A DNA stretch of 64,000 nt, taken from the NCBI GenBank assembly GCA_036768485.1, contig JAVLUZ010000154.1, forward strand, positions 29,513,792 to 29,577,791, read 5' to 3'. The notes below the pieces were generated by a model that saw nothing but the letters and a program-made list of their open reading frames with translations, was not told the origin of the DNA and did not search any database. The translations under genes were made by a program, and so were the position numbers. Position 1 is the stretch's first letter. Each line of letters starts with the position of its first letter. Source of the DNA: Mermis nigrescens. Lineage: Eukaryota > Nematoda > Enoplea > Mermithida > Mermithidae. This document shows, in pieces, positions 44,134 to 56,443 of the stretch.

Positions 44134-45440
44134 TGTTAACGTAGACTCAAGCTACGTTCACTTCGCTTACTTAACCCGAATCTCAAGCTTATGCGCTCAC
44201 ACGGGGTTCCCGCCCTTCTTCAAGAGGTCGATCACCAGCCGGCGATTCGGGATAAGCGGCCCGGCCTATTCAAGGTAGCCCGTCCCTCTACGCACGCACC
44301 TAGTGAAACTTACTTACTTAACCCCTTTGAGATTAAGTACCTAATTAAAGTAAGTTCCCCGGAAACCTAATTGAGGGCTCAAAAAGATTATTATTTAACT
44401 TGTTTTGGACCGAATTCCGGTGCTTGAAAATATTAAGGGTTCCTAAGTATAGTGTAGCACAAGGACAGAATTCAACAGCACGGAAATTCAACCGAGCCCA
44501 GCATCGTTAATTAAATAATTAATTTTTACAATATTTTTTGGACAGAAAAATTATGAAGCAATTAAAAAGCGACAGCATGGAGGATACATGCTGCTGACCG
44601 TCGTGTTACGCTAATCGGGTAAAATCAAACAATGTAATTAAACAAGGGCACAAAGCCCTGCCAAAGGCATGCCGATTGGCACAAAAACACGAATGATAAA
44701 AAACAAGCGTACGGCGAAAAGAAGCGTGCACACTACGCAGGAAAACTAACAGACGAGTTCTGCAGCCAAGCAGATAAAAAGGCACGTACGGAGTCTGCTC
44801 ACGTACGGCGACGAAAAGAAAAAGATACGCTCAGTGCGGAAGCTGGCGGAGAGGCTCTCAGGCTCAAAAACTAATTGTAAAATGTAAAATCTTAAAAGTG
44901 CCGTCAAAACTGCGCTCGCACGCAGTTTTAACTGATGCGGAAAATGAGGCGTAACAACACGAACCAAGAGATGAAAAGGATCTATGAATACGACAATAGG
45001 CCTATGGGCAAAAAAGCTTACGGTAAAGGCAGTGACGGATCTAGGATTTTCCTATAGGGGGCGGTACCCCTAAGGGGGGGCGGGAACCCTGACTTGGGCG
45101 GAAAAATTAGCCGTTTTAATTTCTTTTTTTTTGAAAAAAAGCCTCCTGGGTAAAGGTATGTACAAACGAGACAGGCACAAATATGAGACACACACATATG
45201 ATCTTTTAACACACGTAAGATATGATAACACACATACCAATTCGTACTCAAGTCGCATTAAGCCCGAGTACCAATTTTCCTATCCCGATTTTGATTGAAA
45301 ATATGTGTGGAATGGAATGAAAAATAAATGATAATTTTTAGGGGAAGGTGGTCCCGGGCGACTCACTTAAGCGTTGCGCTTAACGGTCGTGTACGTGCGT
45401 ATGGAAATTGAGCACAAGAATGTACATCTGGGGCAATCAA
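44134..45440 (-). repeat. Reversed LTR of the copy A family
   Basis: On the minus strand it follows the copy A LTR from the GCACGTACGCGACC region (about 45400) to the 3' terminus (TGTTAACGTAGACTC read on plus at 44134). It includes the AAAACTGCG hairpin and the 300-bp segment missing from the 5' LTR of copy A. The first ~100 bp of the LTR are replaced by unrelated sequence. No internal region adjoins it, so it is a truncated solo LTR. A 119-bp MITE sits at 45030-45148. Confidence 0.8.
45030..45148. mobile_element. 119-bp hAT-like MITE in the reversed LTR
   Basis: From CAGTGACGGATCTAGG to AAAGCCTCCTG, flanked by a perfect 8-bp duplication GGTAAAGG (45022-45029 and 45149-45156). It interrupts the LTR exactly where the copy A LTRs are continuous. 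Confidence 0.8.
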
Positions 45441-46188
45441 TCGGTTTTTTTCATCTGTTTCAAAAAAACCCAAACCGATTTTTTTCTCAAAAATTTTTTC
45501 AGTGTAAAGTTTACAAACATAAGTTTGGCACATACAAACGTACTACAATCAAAGGGCTACAAACTGGCCCAAACCGAATTTATTTACACTCCACTTTCTC
45601 TGTTCAGAAGTCGGGAGAGGTCGAATAGGATAAGAATAAAGTACTTTCTAAGGGGTGGCGAACAAAAATATGAAGTGAAGAAGTCGGGAGAGGTCGAATA
45701 GGATAAAAATAAAGTACTTTTTAATGGGTGGTGAAAAAAATATGGAGAAACACGTATTTTTCACTGTCCACCACATTGTAAACTTTAAAAATCTGAACCG
45801 AACGCCCCATTGAGTGTAAATAAATTCGGTTTGAGACAGTTTGTAGCCCTTGATTGTAGTACGTTTGTATGTGCCAAACGTATGTTCCGCGAAATATTTG
45901 ATATGATTTACCAATTAAATACGAAAAAACCTATTTTCGCCTATTTTACACCTCAGATTTCGAACTTTACACCCCCATAAACAACTCAATATTACGTTTT
46001 TTGAACGCGGTTTGCTTCGACGTGTAGCCCTTATAAGTTACTTTATATTTATCTATTTAAATTATCTTAACTCTATAACCGAAAAAGTTCGGCAGAGAAA
46101 TCTTGGACAAAATCTGTTTTTTTACTCATCCACTAGAGTGTAAAGTTTAAACCCCTGGTACTGGGTATTAATTGTAGAAAAGTTTGAA
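45441..46188. repeat. Body of TA-flanked element, GTGTAAA repeats and 45.6-kb duplication
   Basis: AAGTCGGGAGAGGTCGAATAGG with AAGTACTTT is repeated at about 45608 and 45680. ACAAACGTACTACAATCAAGG occurs in direct and inverted form (45535 and about 45860), forming a possible long hairpin. The following sequence matches 52080-52500 in copy 2. Confidence 0.6.
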
Positions 46189-47165
46189 GGTCAGATTCAT
46201 TATTCTGACCTCACAGAGAACATTTTTTAAAAAAATTTATCATCCACGACGCTCTGGGCGGAAAAATTTTTTCAGTGTAAAGTTTACACCTGCACTAATA
46301 ACGCAATATTGATTGTAAAGAAACGAAATAAATTTTGACGTGTAGCGCTTAAGACGAGGCAGATTCTAAAGGTAGTTACCATGTTCTTTCTACTAAGTGG
46401 AGAATATGGCAGGGAAAAATAATTTTTGTCTCAGTACTCTTTACAATAAACCGCCTCTAAATTCGAAAATATTACTTTTTAAGAAAAATAAACAAAGTTT
46501 CCCCTAGATTTTATAACCGTCTACCTTTTGAAACCAATCAGACTGCATAGAATGTAAAACTGAGTTAGATATGCTCTTGCACATGAAAACAGTAAAAAAC
46601 CGTCTAATTTACACTCCTGTGCAACAACCAATGAGTGTAAAGAAATTTTAAGACCAGATTCGTAACCTACTAATTAGGGAAAACATTTTAAAAAAATTCA
46701 TCATCCACGACGCTATGGGCGGAAAAAATGTTTTCAGTGTAAACTTTACACTTGCACTAATAACGCAATATTGATTGTAAAGAAACAAAATAAATTTTGA
46801 CGTGTAGCGCTTAAGACGAGGCACATTTTAAGGGTAGTTACCACGTTTTGTCTACCAAGTGGAGAATATGGCAGGGAAAATTTTTTTGTCTTAGACTCTT
46901 TACAATAAACCGCCTCTAAATTCGAGAATATTACTTTTTAAAAAAAATTAAAAAAAGTCTCCCCTAGATTTTTTAACCGTCTACATTTTGAAACCAATCA
47001 GACTGCATAGGATGTAAAACTGAGTTAGATATGCTTGGCCACATGAAAAGTGTAGAAAAACCGTCTAATTTACACTCCATGTGCAACAACCAATCAGTGT
47101 AAAGAAATTTTAAGACCAGATTCGTAACCTACTAATTAGGGAAAACATTTTTTTAAAAAATTGGC
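46189..47165. repeat. Two tandem units of about 462 bp
   Basis: CATCCACGACGCT(C/A)TGGGCGG begins at 46241 and again at 46703. All following blocks repeat at the same offset: AATAACGCAATATTGATTG, GACGTGTAGCGCTTAAGACG, AAGTGGAGAATATGGCAGGG, CAATCAGACTGCATAG. GTGTAAA...TTTACAC inverted motifs recur in each unit. Confidence 0.85.
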
Positions 47166-47416
47166 CCTCCGCAAATTATTTGAATTTTTGGTGTAAACTT
47201 TACACACTCACGACGCGCTCGGTATTGAGTGTAAACAAGAAAAAAAAGGGGGCACTAAGTTTTTTGATTATCTACTTTTTTAAAAAAACCGCACCTCTCA
47301 GATGTGTGCCGTTATAGCTGTGAGGGGGACACAAATTTCGCACTCGCTGTGAAAAACATATAAGAAAAAAGGATGGCCAAGTATATTATAGGTAGCGCTA
47401 TCGCGCTACCTATGAT

Positions 47417-47989
47417 TATTCTGACTGTAACAGAAATAATTATATGGCTCGCAATCACAGCCAGTCGTGTTCTTTTACGCAGTGACATCGTTCGCCATTG
47501 CGTTCAAATTCGCAAAATTGACATTATTCTCAATCTCGATTTCATAACTCTAGTCAAAATCGATCACCAAATTATACAAATAATGATAGTCGCTTCGATT
47601 CGAGGCAAGCACGATCGAATTTTTGGCAAAATCATAACGATTACCAACAAGATTCGCATGCCAATTATCAAAATTCGCGTTACGATAATCGATATTCAAG
47701 TCAGTCGCAACAAAATGCGCCTTATGTTCAGTTTCCTAATGAACAAAGCGCAACATATTACAATTCAAATTATCGCACTGAAAATCGCCCATACGTTATG
47801 TATGAAGCAGATCGCCAACCCACCATAAATTCGCCCTCACCACAGCCAACCCTTACATCTCATAATGATGTAAACACGGTTACTGCAAAAGGGCTAGAAA
47901 CAAGCATGCGTTCTAACTTATTCGCGTTGCAAGAATTCTCAAAGAGTACGAGCGCTTACAGCATCGTCTCGCGATCTATGAAGAAATAA
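47417..47989 (+). pseudogene. gag: gag of copy B, 3' part
   Basis: Resumes exactly where copy B gag was interrupted (ATTATTCTGACTGTAACAG) and matches copy C at 61465-62290. It encodes, in a frame different from the longest open one, the Asn/Ser/Arg/Tyr-rich tail that follows the zinc knuckle in Gag. A frame break lies before pol. Confidence 0.8.
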
Positions 47990-50031
47990 ATCCGCCTCCA
48001 ATTAAAACCATCGATTCGAATATTCCGATTGTAAATCATGCTGGGACGAATCTGCCCACGATTCTCGTTAATATTCATGGCGTAGATGTTCCCGCGCTCA
48101 TAGATACGGGTTCGCAGGTCAACAAGATGACCACATCTGCATTTCTACGACTTGATTTCAATCTACTACCTGAACAAATCTCTCAAGTTGTTCATGGTAT
48201 AGGTGAAATCACAGCAGTTGTGCGATATAAAGTAAAAATGAATATCACTATCGCTGAGCAATCTATTCCTACAATAGTATCTATCATTGACCACTTGCTG
48301 GAAGATATTCTCTTGGGATTTGATTTTTGTGAATCCGCTCTAATGTGGGTTAATCCTATCGAGCGTTGTGCATTTTTAAATGGCATACAAGTTAAACTTT
48401 TATCACCATTCCGAAAAAATTCAACTTCGCGCGAAAACCAACACACTCAGATCTAGTGTTGCATGTGTTCATGTTTCGCTGCCTGAGCCAGTAATCATAC
48501 AACCTCGACACGAATTAATAACCCCAGGATATGTCGGTCATGGTTCTTGCGATTCCGATATTGCTTTATTTGAACCAAATTCCGATTTCATGGAAAGAAA
48601 CTTAACTTTTTCTGACTCCTTCATAATTGACGCGTCTCACAACCTATTTATCCTGTGCGCATGTGTAATATCTCTAAAGCGCCTATTCGCATCGATTCTG
48701 GCGATATTATTGGTGCGCTAATCACTGACGTTGAAGTTGTGTCTCATGTCGCCAATTCAGACGATAGGACATGCCAGAACTCTTCTCGTCAATAAATAAA
48801 GCGTTAAACGGTTCTGCCGTTAATTCGCAACAACAACAACAATATTCGTGAACTTTGCCTAAAATACGATTCCATTTTCGCTTTAAAAAACGTGCCTCTT
48901 GGCCGGACCCCTTGGTCAAACATCATATTGATACCGGGGATAATCCGCCAGTGGTTAGGAAAACGTATCGTGTTGAACATTCTCGACGAAATTCTATGCA
49001 AAAAATAATCAATGAAATGCTTGCTGATAAAATCATTTGGCCCACGACCAGTCCATGGGCTAGTCCGTTGTTTCTTATAGGAAAAAAGGACGGTTCCCTC
49101 AGGCCTGTCGTAGACCATCGCCGATTAACTGATGTAACTAAAACGCAAGTATATCCTTTGCCTCTGCTCGATGATTATTTCGATGTGCTAGGCTCAGTTG
49201 CTTATTTTTAGTACATTAGATCTAAAATCTGGATACTGGCAAATTCCACTCGATGATGAATCTCGAGAAAAAACCGCATTCATATGCCATGTTGGTCATT
49301 ATGAATTTGAAGTGCTACCTTTTGGATTAAAAAATGAGTCCGCAGATTTCCAGAGACTAATGGAGCTACATAGTTCTCGCAGGTCTCAATTGGAAATCTT
49401 GCCTAGTTTATATCGATGATATAATCATTTTTTCGCGCACATTTGAAGAACATTTGCAAGATTCTCCAAAACGTATTCATCGCACTTCCTAAGCGCAAAA
49501 TTACGGGTTAAACCTGATAAATGTCATCGTCGCTCAAGCCGAAGTAAAATTTCTTGGCCATAGCATTAGTTCGCTTGGCATTGCTCCCGATATGTCCAAA
49601 GTCACCGATTTAGTCGCATTTCTCGTTCCAAAACGCTTAAATCTTTACAAAAATTCCTTGGCTTAGTTCAATGGTTTAAAAAATCGTTAAAGATCTTGCT
49701 AAAATCGCTAAACCGTTATTCCATCTTCTTCATAAAGATATTGAATTTTGCTGGACTAGCGAGCATCAAACTGCTTTTGATCTATTGCAAAAAGCATTTA
49801 CTTCGCCTCAATATTGCAACTACCTAAATTCGACGATGACCACCAATTTATTTTAACAACTGACGCTAGTAATAATGCGTTGGGTGCTATTTTATTACAA
49901 AAGCATTTACCGTCGAAATCTCGCTTCATTCTCAGCTACGCTAGTCGTGTGCTAAATTCTGCCAAATGTAACTATGCTACTTCGAGAAAGAAGCGTTAGC
50001 AGTTGTCTGGGCAATCAAACATTATAGACAC
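47990..50031 (+). pseudogene. pol: pol of copy B, protease to RNase H, decayed
   Basis: The protease retains PALIDTGSQ (Asp codon at 48103) and ILLGFDF. RT retains SPLFLIGKKDGSLRPVVD and, in a shifted frame, the YIDDII block near 49410. RNase H retains FILTTDASNNALGAIL near 49845. Frame breaks occur near 48460, 48770, 48840, 49205, 49360 and 49470 onward. It is cut at 50031 by a second insertion. Confidence 0.9.
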
Positions 50032-50033
50032 TA

Positions 50034-53000
50034 GCAAAGAAAAATGCTCCGATGGAACAAAAAAGGGGAATATACTTGGGATTGAGAATTATCAAGGATG
50101 TAAAAGGAGGGGACTAGAAAATCTCCCTATGTTCTAACGCCAAAAATCGCAAAATATGTTAAGAAACCAGACTTTCTCTAAACAATGCAAAAAATCGAAG
50201 TATATTCTGCGGCCTTTGAAAAATGTGAAAGTTTAATAAACAATTGTTGTAGACATGTGTAAAAGAGTATCTACATAAGGTCTGTTGCACGTCAGCTTCC
50301 GTGTTTCCTACTGCTTTGAACCAACAATATCATCGATTGTCTTGAATACATCGATATGTACTATTTCATTCAATTCGCTTAGCTACTGTCATTGCTAATT
50401 CGCTGCTTTTTTCAATCAATTTTTTAGTAAATAGTTTATTTCTATTGGGAGGCCGCAGAATATACTTCGATTTTTTGTATTGTTCAGAGAAAGTCTGGTT
50501 TTTAACATATTTTGCGATTTTTGGCATATAACATAGGGAGAGTTTTCCTAGTCCCCTCCTTTTACATCCTCGATAATTCTCAATCCCAAGTATATTCCCC
50601 TTTTTGTTCCATCGGAGCATTTTTCTTTGCTAGTACCCTACGTTTAATCAGCAAGATTTGGAAATACAATACTAGATTTCATTTACTGTGCGGTTCTTCT
50701 AATAATTGAATGGTTTAAACTTTACAAAACTACTAGTTGTAGAAGAAACAAAGATTCTAATTAGTAATTCTTATGTTGCGTAGAACATCCTGTAAAGAAA
50801 AATGCTCCCCAAAACTTTCTAGAGCTAAACTAAATTTACATTTTAAACTTTACACAAGAGTGTAAAGAATTTTAGTGGAATTAATAATTTCGATATTGCT
50901 CTGATATAACGATCAGCATTAATTAAGAAACGAAATCTCTATAATGTTCTAAGAACAAATTAACATTAGGTGTTAATCAATTTACACTACTCTTCATGCG
51001 CCCCTAGCAGACGTATCACATCTGTTTCCATATATATTTTACGACTTTTGGGAAAAATAAGTTACCGTGAAGCTCTAGAATGGAGCTTATTATATAGTGT
51101 AAGCTTTAAACTAGCAACGAGTGTGAAGAAGAGTTTAGTCGGATTTGTAAATTCGATTTTACTCGGATATTATGATCAACATTCATGAAAAAATTACATC
51201 TCCATAACGGTTTAAGCACAAATAGACACAGATGTAAACCACTTTACATCACTGTCGAGTGTAAACAAACGCACCCAGCTGACGTCACTTATTTGATTCC
51301 ATGTAAATTTTCAGATTTTGGCAAAAAATTCAGGTTTTCGCAAAGCTCTAGAACGAAGATTATTTAGCATTGTAAACTTTACACAACCGCCTAGTGTAAA
51401 GAGGATTTTATTCCGATTTGTAAATCTGATATTACTCGGATATTATTATCAACATTTATGAAAAAATTGCATGTCTACAATGGTCTGAGGACAAATAAAC
51501 AATGACTGTAAACTACTTTACATTACTATTGGATGTAAACAAACGCGCCTACGTGACGTCTCACATTTGATTCTTTGAAAATTTCTAGACTCCAGGAAAA
51601 AATTATGTTTCTGGAATGCTCAAAAACGAAGATAAATACATATGTAGTGTAAACTTCATGTAAACACCTAGTGTAAAGAAGATTTTGGTCAGATTCGTAA
51701 TTTTGATATTGTTACGATTAAGATTTATGAGAAAAATTAAGTCTCCATAATGTTCTATGGGCAAACTAACAATAGGTGTAAACCACTTTACAACACTGTA
51801 GAGTGTAAACATATGCGCCAGACTGGCATATCAAATTTGGTTCCTGGTCCATTTCTAGACTTGATAAACGTGTCCCTGACTCGTAACCGGAGAAGCAGGT
51901 AGAAAAACAAGACAGAAAACGCATTTTAAACACCAAATTTTTGACTTTATACTCGCTAAATATTAATGTATAGACAATTTGCTTTGACATGCACCCGATA
52001 TAAAGCACTTTATTTTTATTTTATTGGACTTATCCCGACTTCTGGACGGAGAAAGTGGCGAACAAAAAACGCAACAAAAACGTATTTTCCATCATTTAGA
52101 ACACTGTAAACTTTAAAATTCCGTATCGAACTCCCCATTGTGTTTAAAGAAATTCGGTTTGGTACAATTTGTAGCTTTTAAATCGTAGTACATTTCTGTG
52201 TGCCAAAATTCTGTTGCAAAAATTATTTGGTATGATTTATTAATCAAACTTCGGAAAAAACGTGTTTTTTCGCCCATTTTTACCTCTGATTTCGAACTTT
52301 ACACCCCCATAAATAACTCAATATTGCGTTTTTTAAATGCGGTTTGCTGCGATGTGTAGCCCCTGAGAAGCGCTTTATTATTGCTGTCTTCAATTTACAC
52401 TGACTCATAAGCGAAAAAATTTGGCAGAGAAATCTTACTTAAAATCCGTTTTTTTCCACCGTCCACTAGAGTGTAAACTTTAAACCCCAGGATCTAACTC
52501 ACCATATAGCGTAGAAGACTTTGCTTATATGCAGAATGTAGCCCTTGATCCGCTCTACATTTCTGTCAGAAAACATTTTGAAAAACTCATAACTGGAGTT
52601 AGTATCAGACATAAGCAGGTTGAAAACTCGACCAAAAAGTGCTTTTTCACCCCCAGATTTTCGCACTCTTTACACTGCCATTCGAGAACTAATGCGAATT
52701 TCAAAAAACAAAAAATTCAGTTCTGTAGAATTCATCCCTCTATAATCGCTTTGCTGTTCAATTGTTCGAGTCATCAATACTCAGTTGTCCACATGCCGTG
52801 ACGAAAAGGTCCCAAAATTTCACCTATGTTATAACGTTACACAAAAACTTTACACCTTCTTTACACAGTCAGTTTTGAGTTTCAAGAAAAACAAAAAGCA
52901 CAGGCAGCGAATTTTTTTATTATCTTTTTTAAAAAAATTGCACCTTCCAGAAGTGTCCCGTTATAGCTGTAGGGGGTGCACAGGTGTTAGGGGTACCCAA

Positions 53001-53037
53001 GTATATTATAGGTACGCGCTAACGCGCTACCTAAGAT
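50034..53037. mobile_element. Uncharacterised TA-flanked element, copy 2
   Basis: 3004 bp between TA dinucleotides (50032-50033 and 53038-53039) in copy B pol; the uninterrupted sequence in copy A proves the borders. The left end is an inverted repeat of about 190 bp (50034-50222 and 50452-50638) beginning GCAAAGAAAAATGCTCCGAT. The middle (50700-52960) has five or so units of about 230 bp containing GTGTAAACTTTACAC and TTTATGAAAAAATTAAGTCT. The right end is the palindrome TAGGTACGCGC / GCGCTACCTA. There is no coding capacity. It shares both ends and internal repeats with the insert at 39841-47416. Confidence 0.75.
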
Positions 53038-54991
53038 TATTTATATGGTACAAAATTTATTGTCGAAACCGATCACCAAGCACTAACTTGGCTTGTGAAT
53101 GTAAAAGACCCATCGAGTCGATAACGTCGTTGGGGTCTCAAATTACAGGAATATGAGTATGAAATCGTGTACGTTCCTGGCGCATATAATTGCGCAGTGG
53201 ATCTACTATCACGACATCCTAAATATGATCATGCTGAACATTAATATAAACTCGAGCGCAAAAATATTGCAAATTTAGACTCAGAAGATTCTGAATCTGA
53301 GGACGAATCGGTCCCACCTGACCGACCACGCGATAATATTCCTAATTTACCATCTAATAATCCTAATGCGCCCATTGACCCTACAAATAATAAACCTCCT
53401 ACTTTTAGTGAGCGCATTCAGCTTACAGAAGCAGAAAAAGCTGAAATGCTAACGCCTGCGCAATTACTCGCAGAGCAGCGCGCTGACGACGAATTGCATA
53501 CAATTTGTATCGCTCTGAACGATTTAACAACCAAAAAATATCATGACGAGTTTTTTCTCGTGAACGATATCATTTTTCGTCGTTTCCAACCAAAGCGCTC
53601 ACCTACTGTCGTTCATCAGCTAGTAATTCATAAATCACTACATCGTTTTATTTTGACCGAATTTCATGATTCCATTTTTGGAGCTCATTTTTCATCACGT
53701 AAAATTTTGCCCGTCATACAAATTGCGTTATTGGTGGCCGCGTATGGAAAATGATGTGATCGCTTGGTGTAAGATTTGTGATGTTTGCTTGCAACGCAAG
53801 GTCACATTAAATTCTACATCTGTTCCTATGCAACCAATTGAGGTGTCTGCACCTTTTGAACTTATCGCATGTGACTGTTTGCATATGCTGTGATCATCAT
53901 CCGGTAATGACCAAATTGTAGTGTTTATGGATTATTTTACTATGTATGTGGAAGCTTTCGCTGTTTCGAACACAAAAGCTACAACTATAGCTAATCTCTT
54001 ATTGCATGAAATCATTCCACGTTATGGAGTTCCTAAACAATTTTTAACCGATCAGGGTTCGAATTTTACATCTGCCTTGATTTCGGAAGTTTGTAAATTA
54101 CTTAACGTTCAAAAAATCTTTACGACCCCATATCGCCCTCAGTGTGATGGTCTCGTTGAACGTTATAATCGAACTCTAATTGATGGTTTATCCGAATTAA
54201 GCGCAAGAAATGAGTATGATTGGGAGCAATGTCGTTTGCATTGTTCGCGTATCACGCGACTCCACAAGCATCAACAAATAGCTCACCTTTCAAAATGCTA
54301 TATGGTCGCGAACCCGCATTTCCTCTCGATATTTTACTCATAAATGATCTGACTATAAATCCAAATTTACCACCGATTGCGGAAAAGTATGTCATAGATT
54401 TAAAGCTTACATTGCAAGATTTGCATGAAATAGCTTCTACAAATCTATCACAAGCACGTAAACAACAAAAAACGCAATACAATAAATCCGTCACCGAACA
54501 TTATTTCGCTGTTTCGGATATCGTTTATCTTAATAATACTTTGGTGAAGGATCCCGATATTGGTAAAGTATCACCTAAGCGTAGTAGGCCCGTATAGAAT
54601 CGTGGCACTACCAACGCCTGAAACCGCAAAAATTGTATATGTCTATAATCCTTTAATTACTTATCTCATTCATCAAAATAGACTTCATCCAGAGCCTAAA
54701 CTACCTTATTCGGATCTAATTGCCGAAAAGCACGCATATGTTCCTGGCGATTTCGTTTTGGTAAAGCTACCACATCGCTCTCTGGCTCCGGCTGTAGTGA
54801 TAAGTTTTTTGGACTTACCGGGCCGGGAGAAAAAATTACGGGACTGCGCGCTGGTACGTTTATTAAATGGCTCTAAAACCGCACATACAATCCCATTATC
54901 TGACATTTCTCCTTTTGCTGAACCATGGCTGAGCAAGTTGCCAGCAGCAAAGAGGAACTCTTGGAGTAGCTGGTCAGCGATGTTTGTATAA
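53038..54991 (+). pseudogene. pol: pol of copy B, RNase H end to integrase, decayed
   Basis: Continues RNase H (ETDHQALTWLVNVKDPSS) and runs through the integrase: FHDSIFGAHFSSRKI and WCKICDVCLQRK (zinc finger), IACDCL, FLTDQGSNFTS and CDGLVERYNRTL (DDE residues all present). Stops or frame breaks lie near 53122, 53244, 53728, 53892, 54230 and 54585. The C-terminus ends at 54991, overlapping the start of ORF3 as in copy A. Confidence 0.9.
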
Positions 54992-55867
54992 AAGTCGCGA
55001 ACCAGTCGATTTGAATGAATTTTGCACAGCAATGGAGGAAGTAGCTGCTGCTAAGCAGATAAGCTTCCCTAATCCATTGCCGCAAATTTAATTCATTCTA
55101 ATTTATTTTCAGGATACGATTCTCAATTCCTTAATTATCGAAAATTCATTTTTTTGGGATTGGGAAGTCCTTTTTCAGAAAAAAAATTTTTTTGCCGAAG
55201 TACGAGCATAAAAATGTACCTTTTGTCCATTATATTCAACTCACGAGCCCTCGCGGTCATAATTTTTTTGTTTGTTGGGATGTTTCGCGATTTCCGACAC
55301 CGTTGTTTGGACTGCACCAATTGCTAGCAATTTCCTTTGGGATGTAAGGCTAGTGTGCCACGATCCGAACAATGATCGAATCACATATCACCACAACAAC
55401 GGTGATGCCGTTGTTTCAGTCTGTGTGGGACAGCCTGGTGTTGAGGTTACCAAAGTTGCAGGCCGCTGCCAGCTCTCAGCTGGGCCCGGTCATAGCTATG
55501 GTAACCAAAACAGCCGCTGCTTCAATAACCACACCCGCGCCGGCTACTGTGACTATTTCACAAGCCGAGTCGCAAATCGAAACTCTGATGGTTGGAATTG
55601 AGCCATCATCGACCACAACGCAAATGATTGCTAGGCAATTGTTTGCGACATTGTCACAAGCGTTGGCGGGTTCCTTGAATCTGTTTGGAACGACCCAGCC
55701 TTGCTGTTGCCAAAGTTTCAGGTCGCTACCAGCTCTCTGCTTGGCTCGACTATAACTTTGACAACTAAAACCGCCAAGGCCAGTGCCGCCACCAGCCGCA
55801 TTGCAAGCAAGTGTCGCGTAAAGTATGCAGGTATGTCATCAGTTTGGAGATTTCTGCCCAAATCGAA
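54925..55867 (+). pseudogene. ORF3 (exonuclease) relic of copy B
   Basis: An ATG at 54925 lies inside the end of pol in the same -1 relation as ORF3 of copy A, but a stop follows after 14 codons. At 55341-55400 the frame reads WDVRLVCHDPNNDRITYHH, matching the Exo II region DVAFACHGSDNDRIAYFH of copy A ORF3. The DxE and YxxxD parts are missing. After it come two imperfect copies, about 260 bp apart (55447 and 55707), of a segment encoding LPKxQxAxSSxLG and TKTAxAS, not found in copy A. The region ends at the junction with copy C. Confidence 0.7.
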
Positions 55868-56271
55868 ATCCGTGGCAAAGCTTTTGTGTATCGAGGTCAC
55901 CAATATATCTTTTATTTCCGTCGACCCCCTGGCGTCGAAGGTGTCAATGACACTATTATTTTTTCCATTTCCGTCACCCTCAGGCGACGATTCCTCATCA
56001 TTTTCCCTCGACGATAAATTTTGCCACATAGGTTTTTTGCCTACATGTGCTCTAAGCTCGCATGCTATACGCTGCTCACGCTTAGTCTTACACATATCTT
56101 TTTATTTTCACGTTAGTTACAGCTTACCTAGTGTAAGTGAGTACTATATACGTGAAGATACCTTTTTCGATCTCGAAAAAGGTTAGAATTCGAAACATTT
56201 TTCGCAAAATTCCGAATTGGTCAAATTTCTTTTACCAAACGTTACATTTTTAAACGTTTTCATACCTAAAA
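55868..56271 (+). other. Leader of copy C (5' truncated)
   Basis: Near-identical to 37508-37924 from CGTGGCAAAGC onward. No LTR precedes it; it is joined directly to the ORF3 relic of copy B. Confidence 0.8.
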
Positions 56272-56443
56272 ATGGCTGGTAATAAAACTTTAAAAACGTC
56301 TCCCGTGAAGAAAAAGCCTCCGACTCCTTCTAATTTGGTTTACCAACAAAAAACCGTACTTGCTGACTCTAATTCGAGTACAAATAATGACAAATTATCC
56401 TCGTCGTTACATGCTTCGTGTGTTTCACATTCTGACAATGAGT

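Larger units (their letters stand above)
39841..47416. mobile_element. Uncharacterised TA-flanked element, copy 1 (with nested insertions)
   Basis: Comparison with the uninterrupted copy C gag defines the insert. A TA lies at each border (39839-39840 and 47417-47418). The left end has an inverted repeat of about 180 bp (39853-40018 with 43434-43602) built around CTCCGATGGAACAAAAAAG and AAAATCGAAGTATATTCTGC. The right end is a palindrome, TAGGTAGCGC / GCGCTACCTA. Between them are tandem arrays rich in GTGTAAA...TTTACAC. It has no ORF of its own. Removing the nested pieces leaves roughly 3.3 kb, close to copy 2 at 50034-53037. Terminal repeats of the usual TIR type are absent. Confidence 0.7.

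Noticed and set aside
47373..47828. 151-codon Ile-rich frame (also at 61726-62145)
   Set aside because: It is an off-frame reading of the Asn/Arg-rich gag tail; the homologous Gag frame is different.
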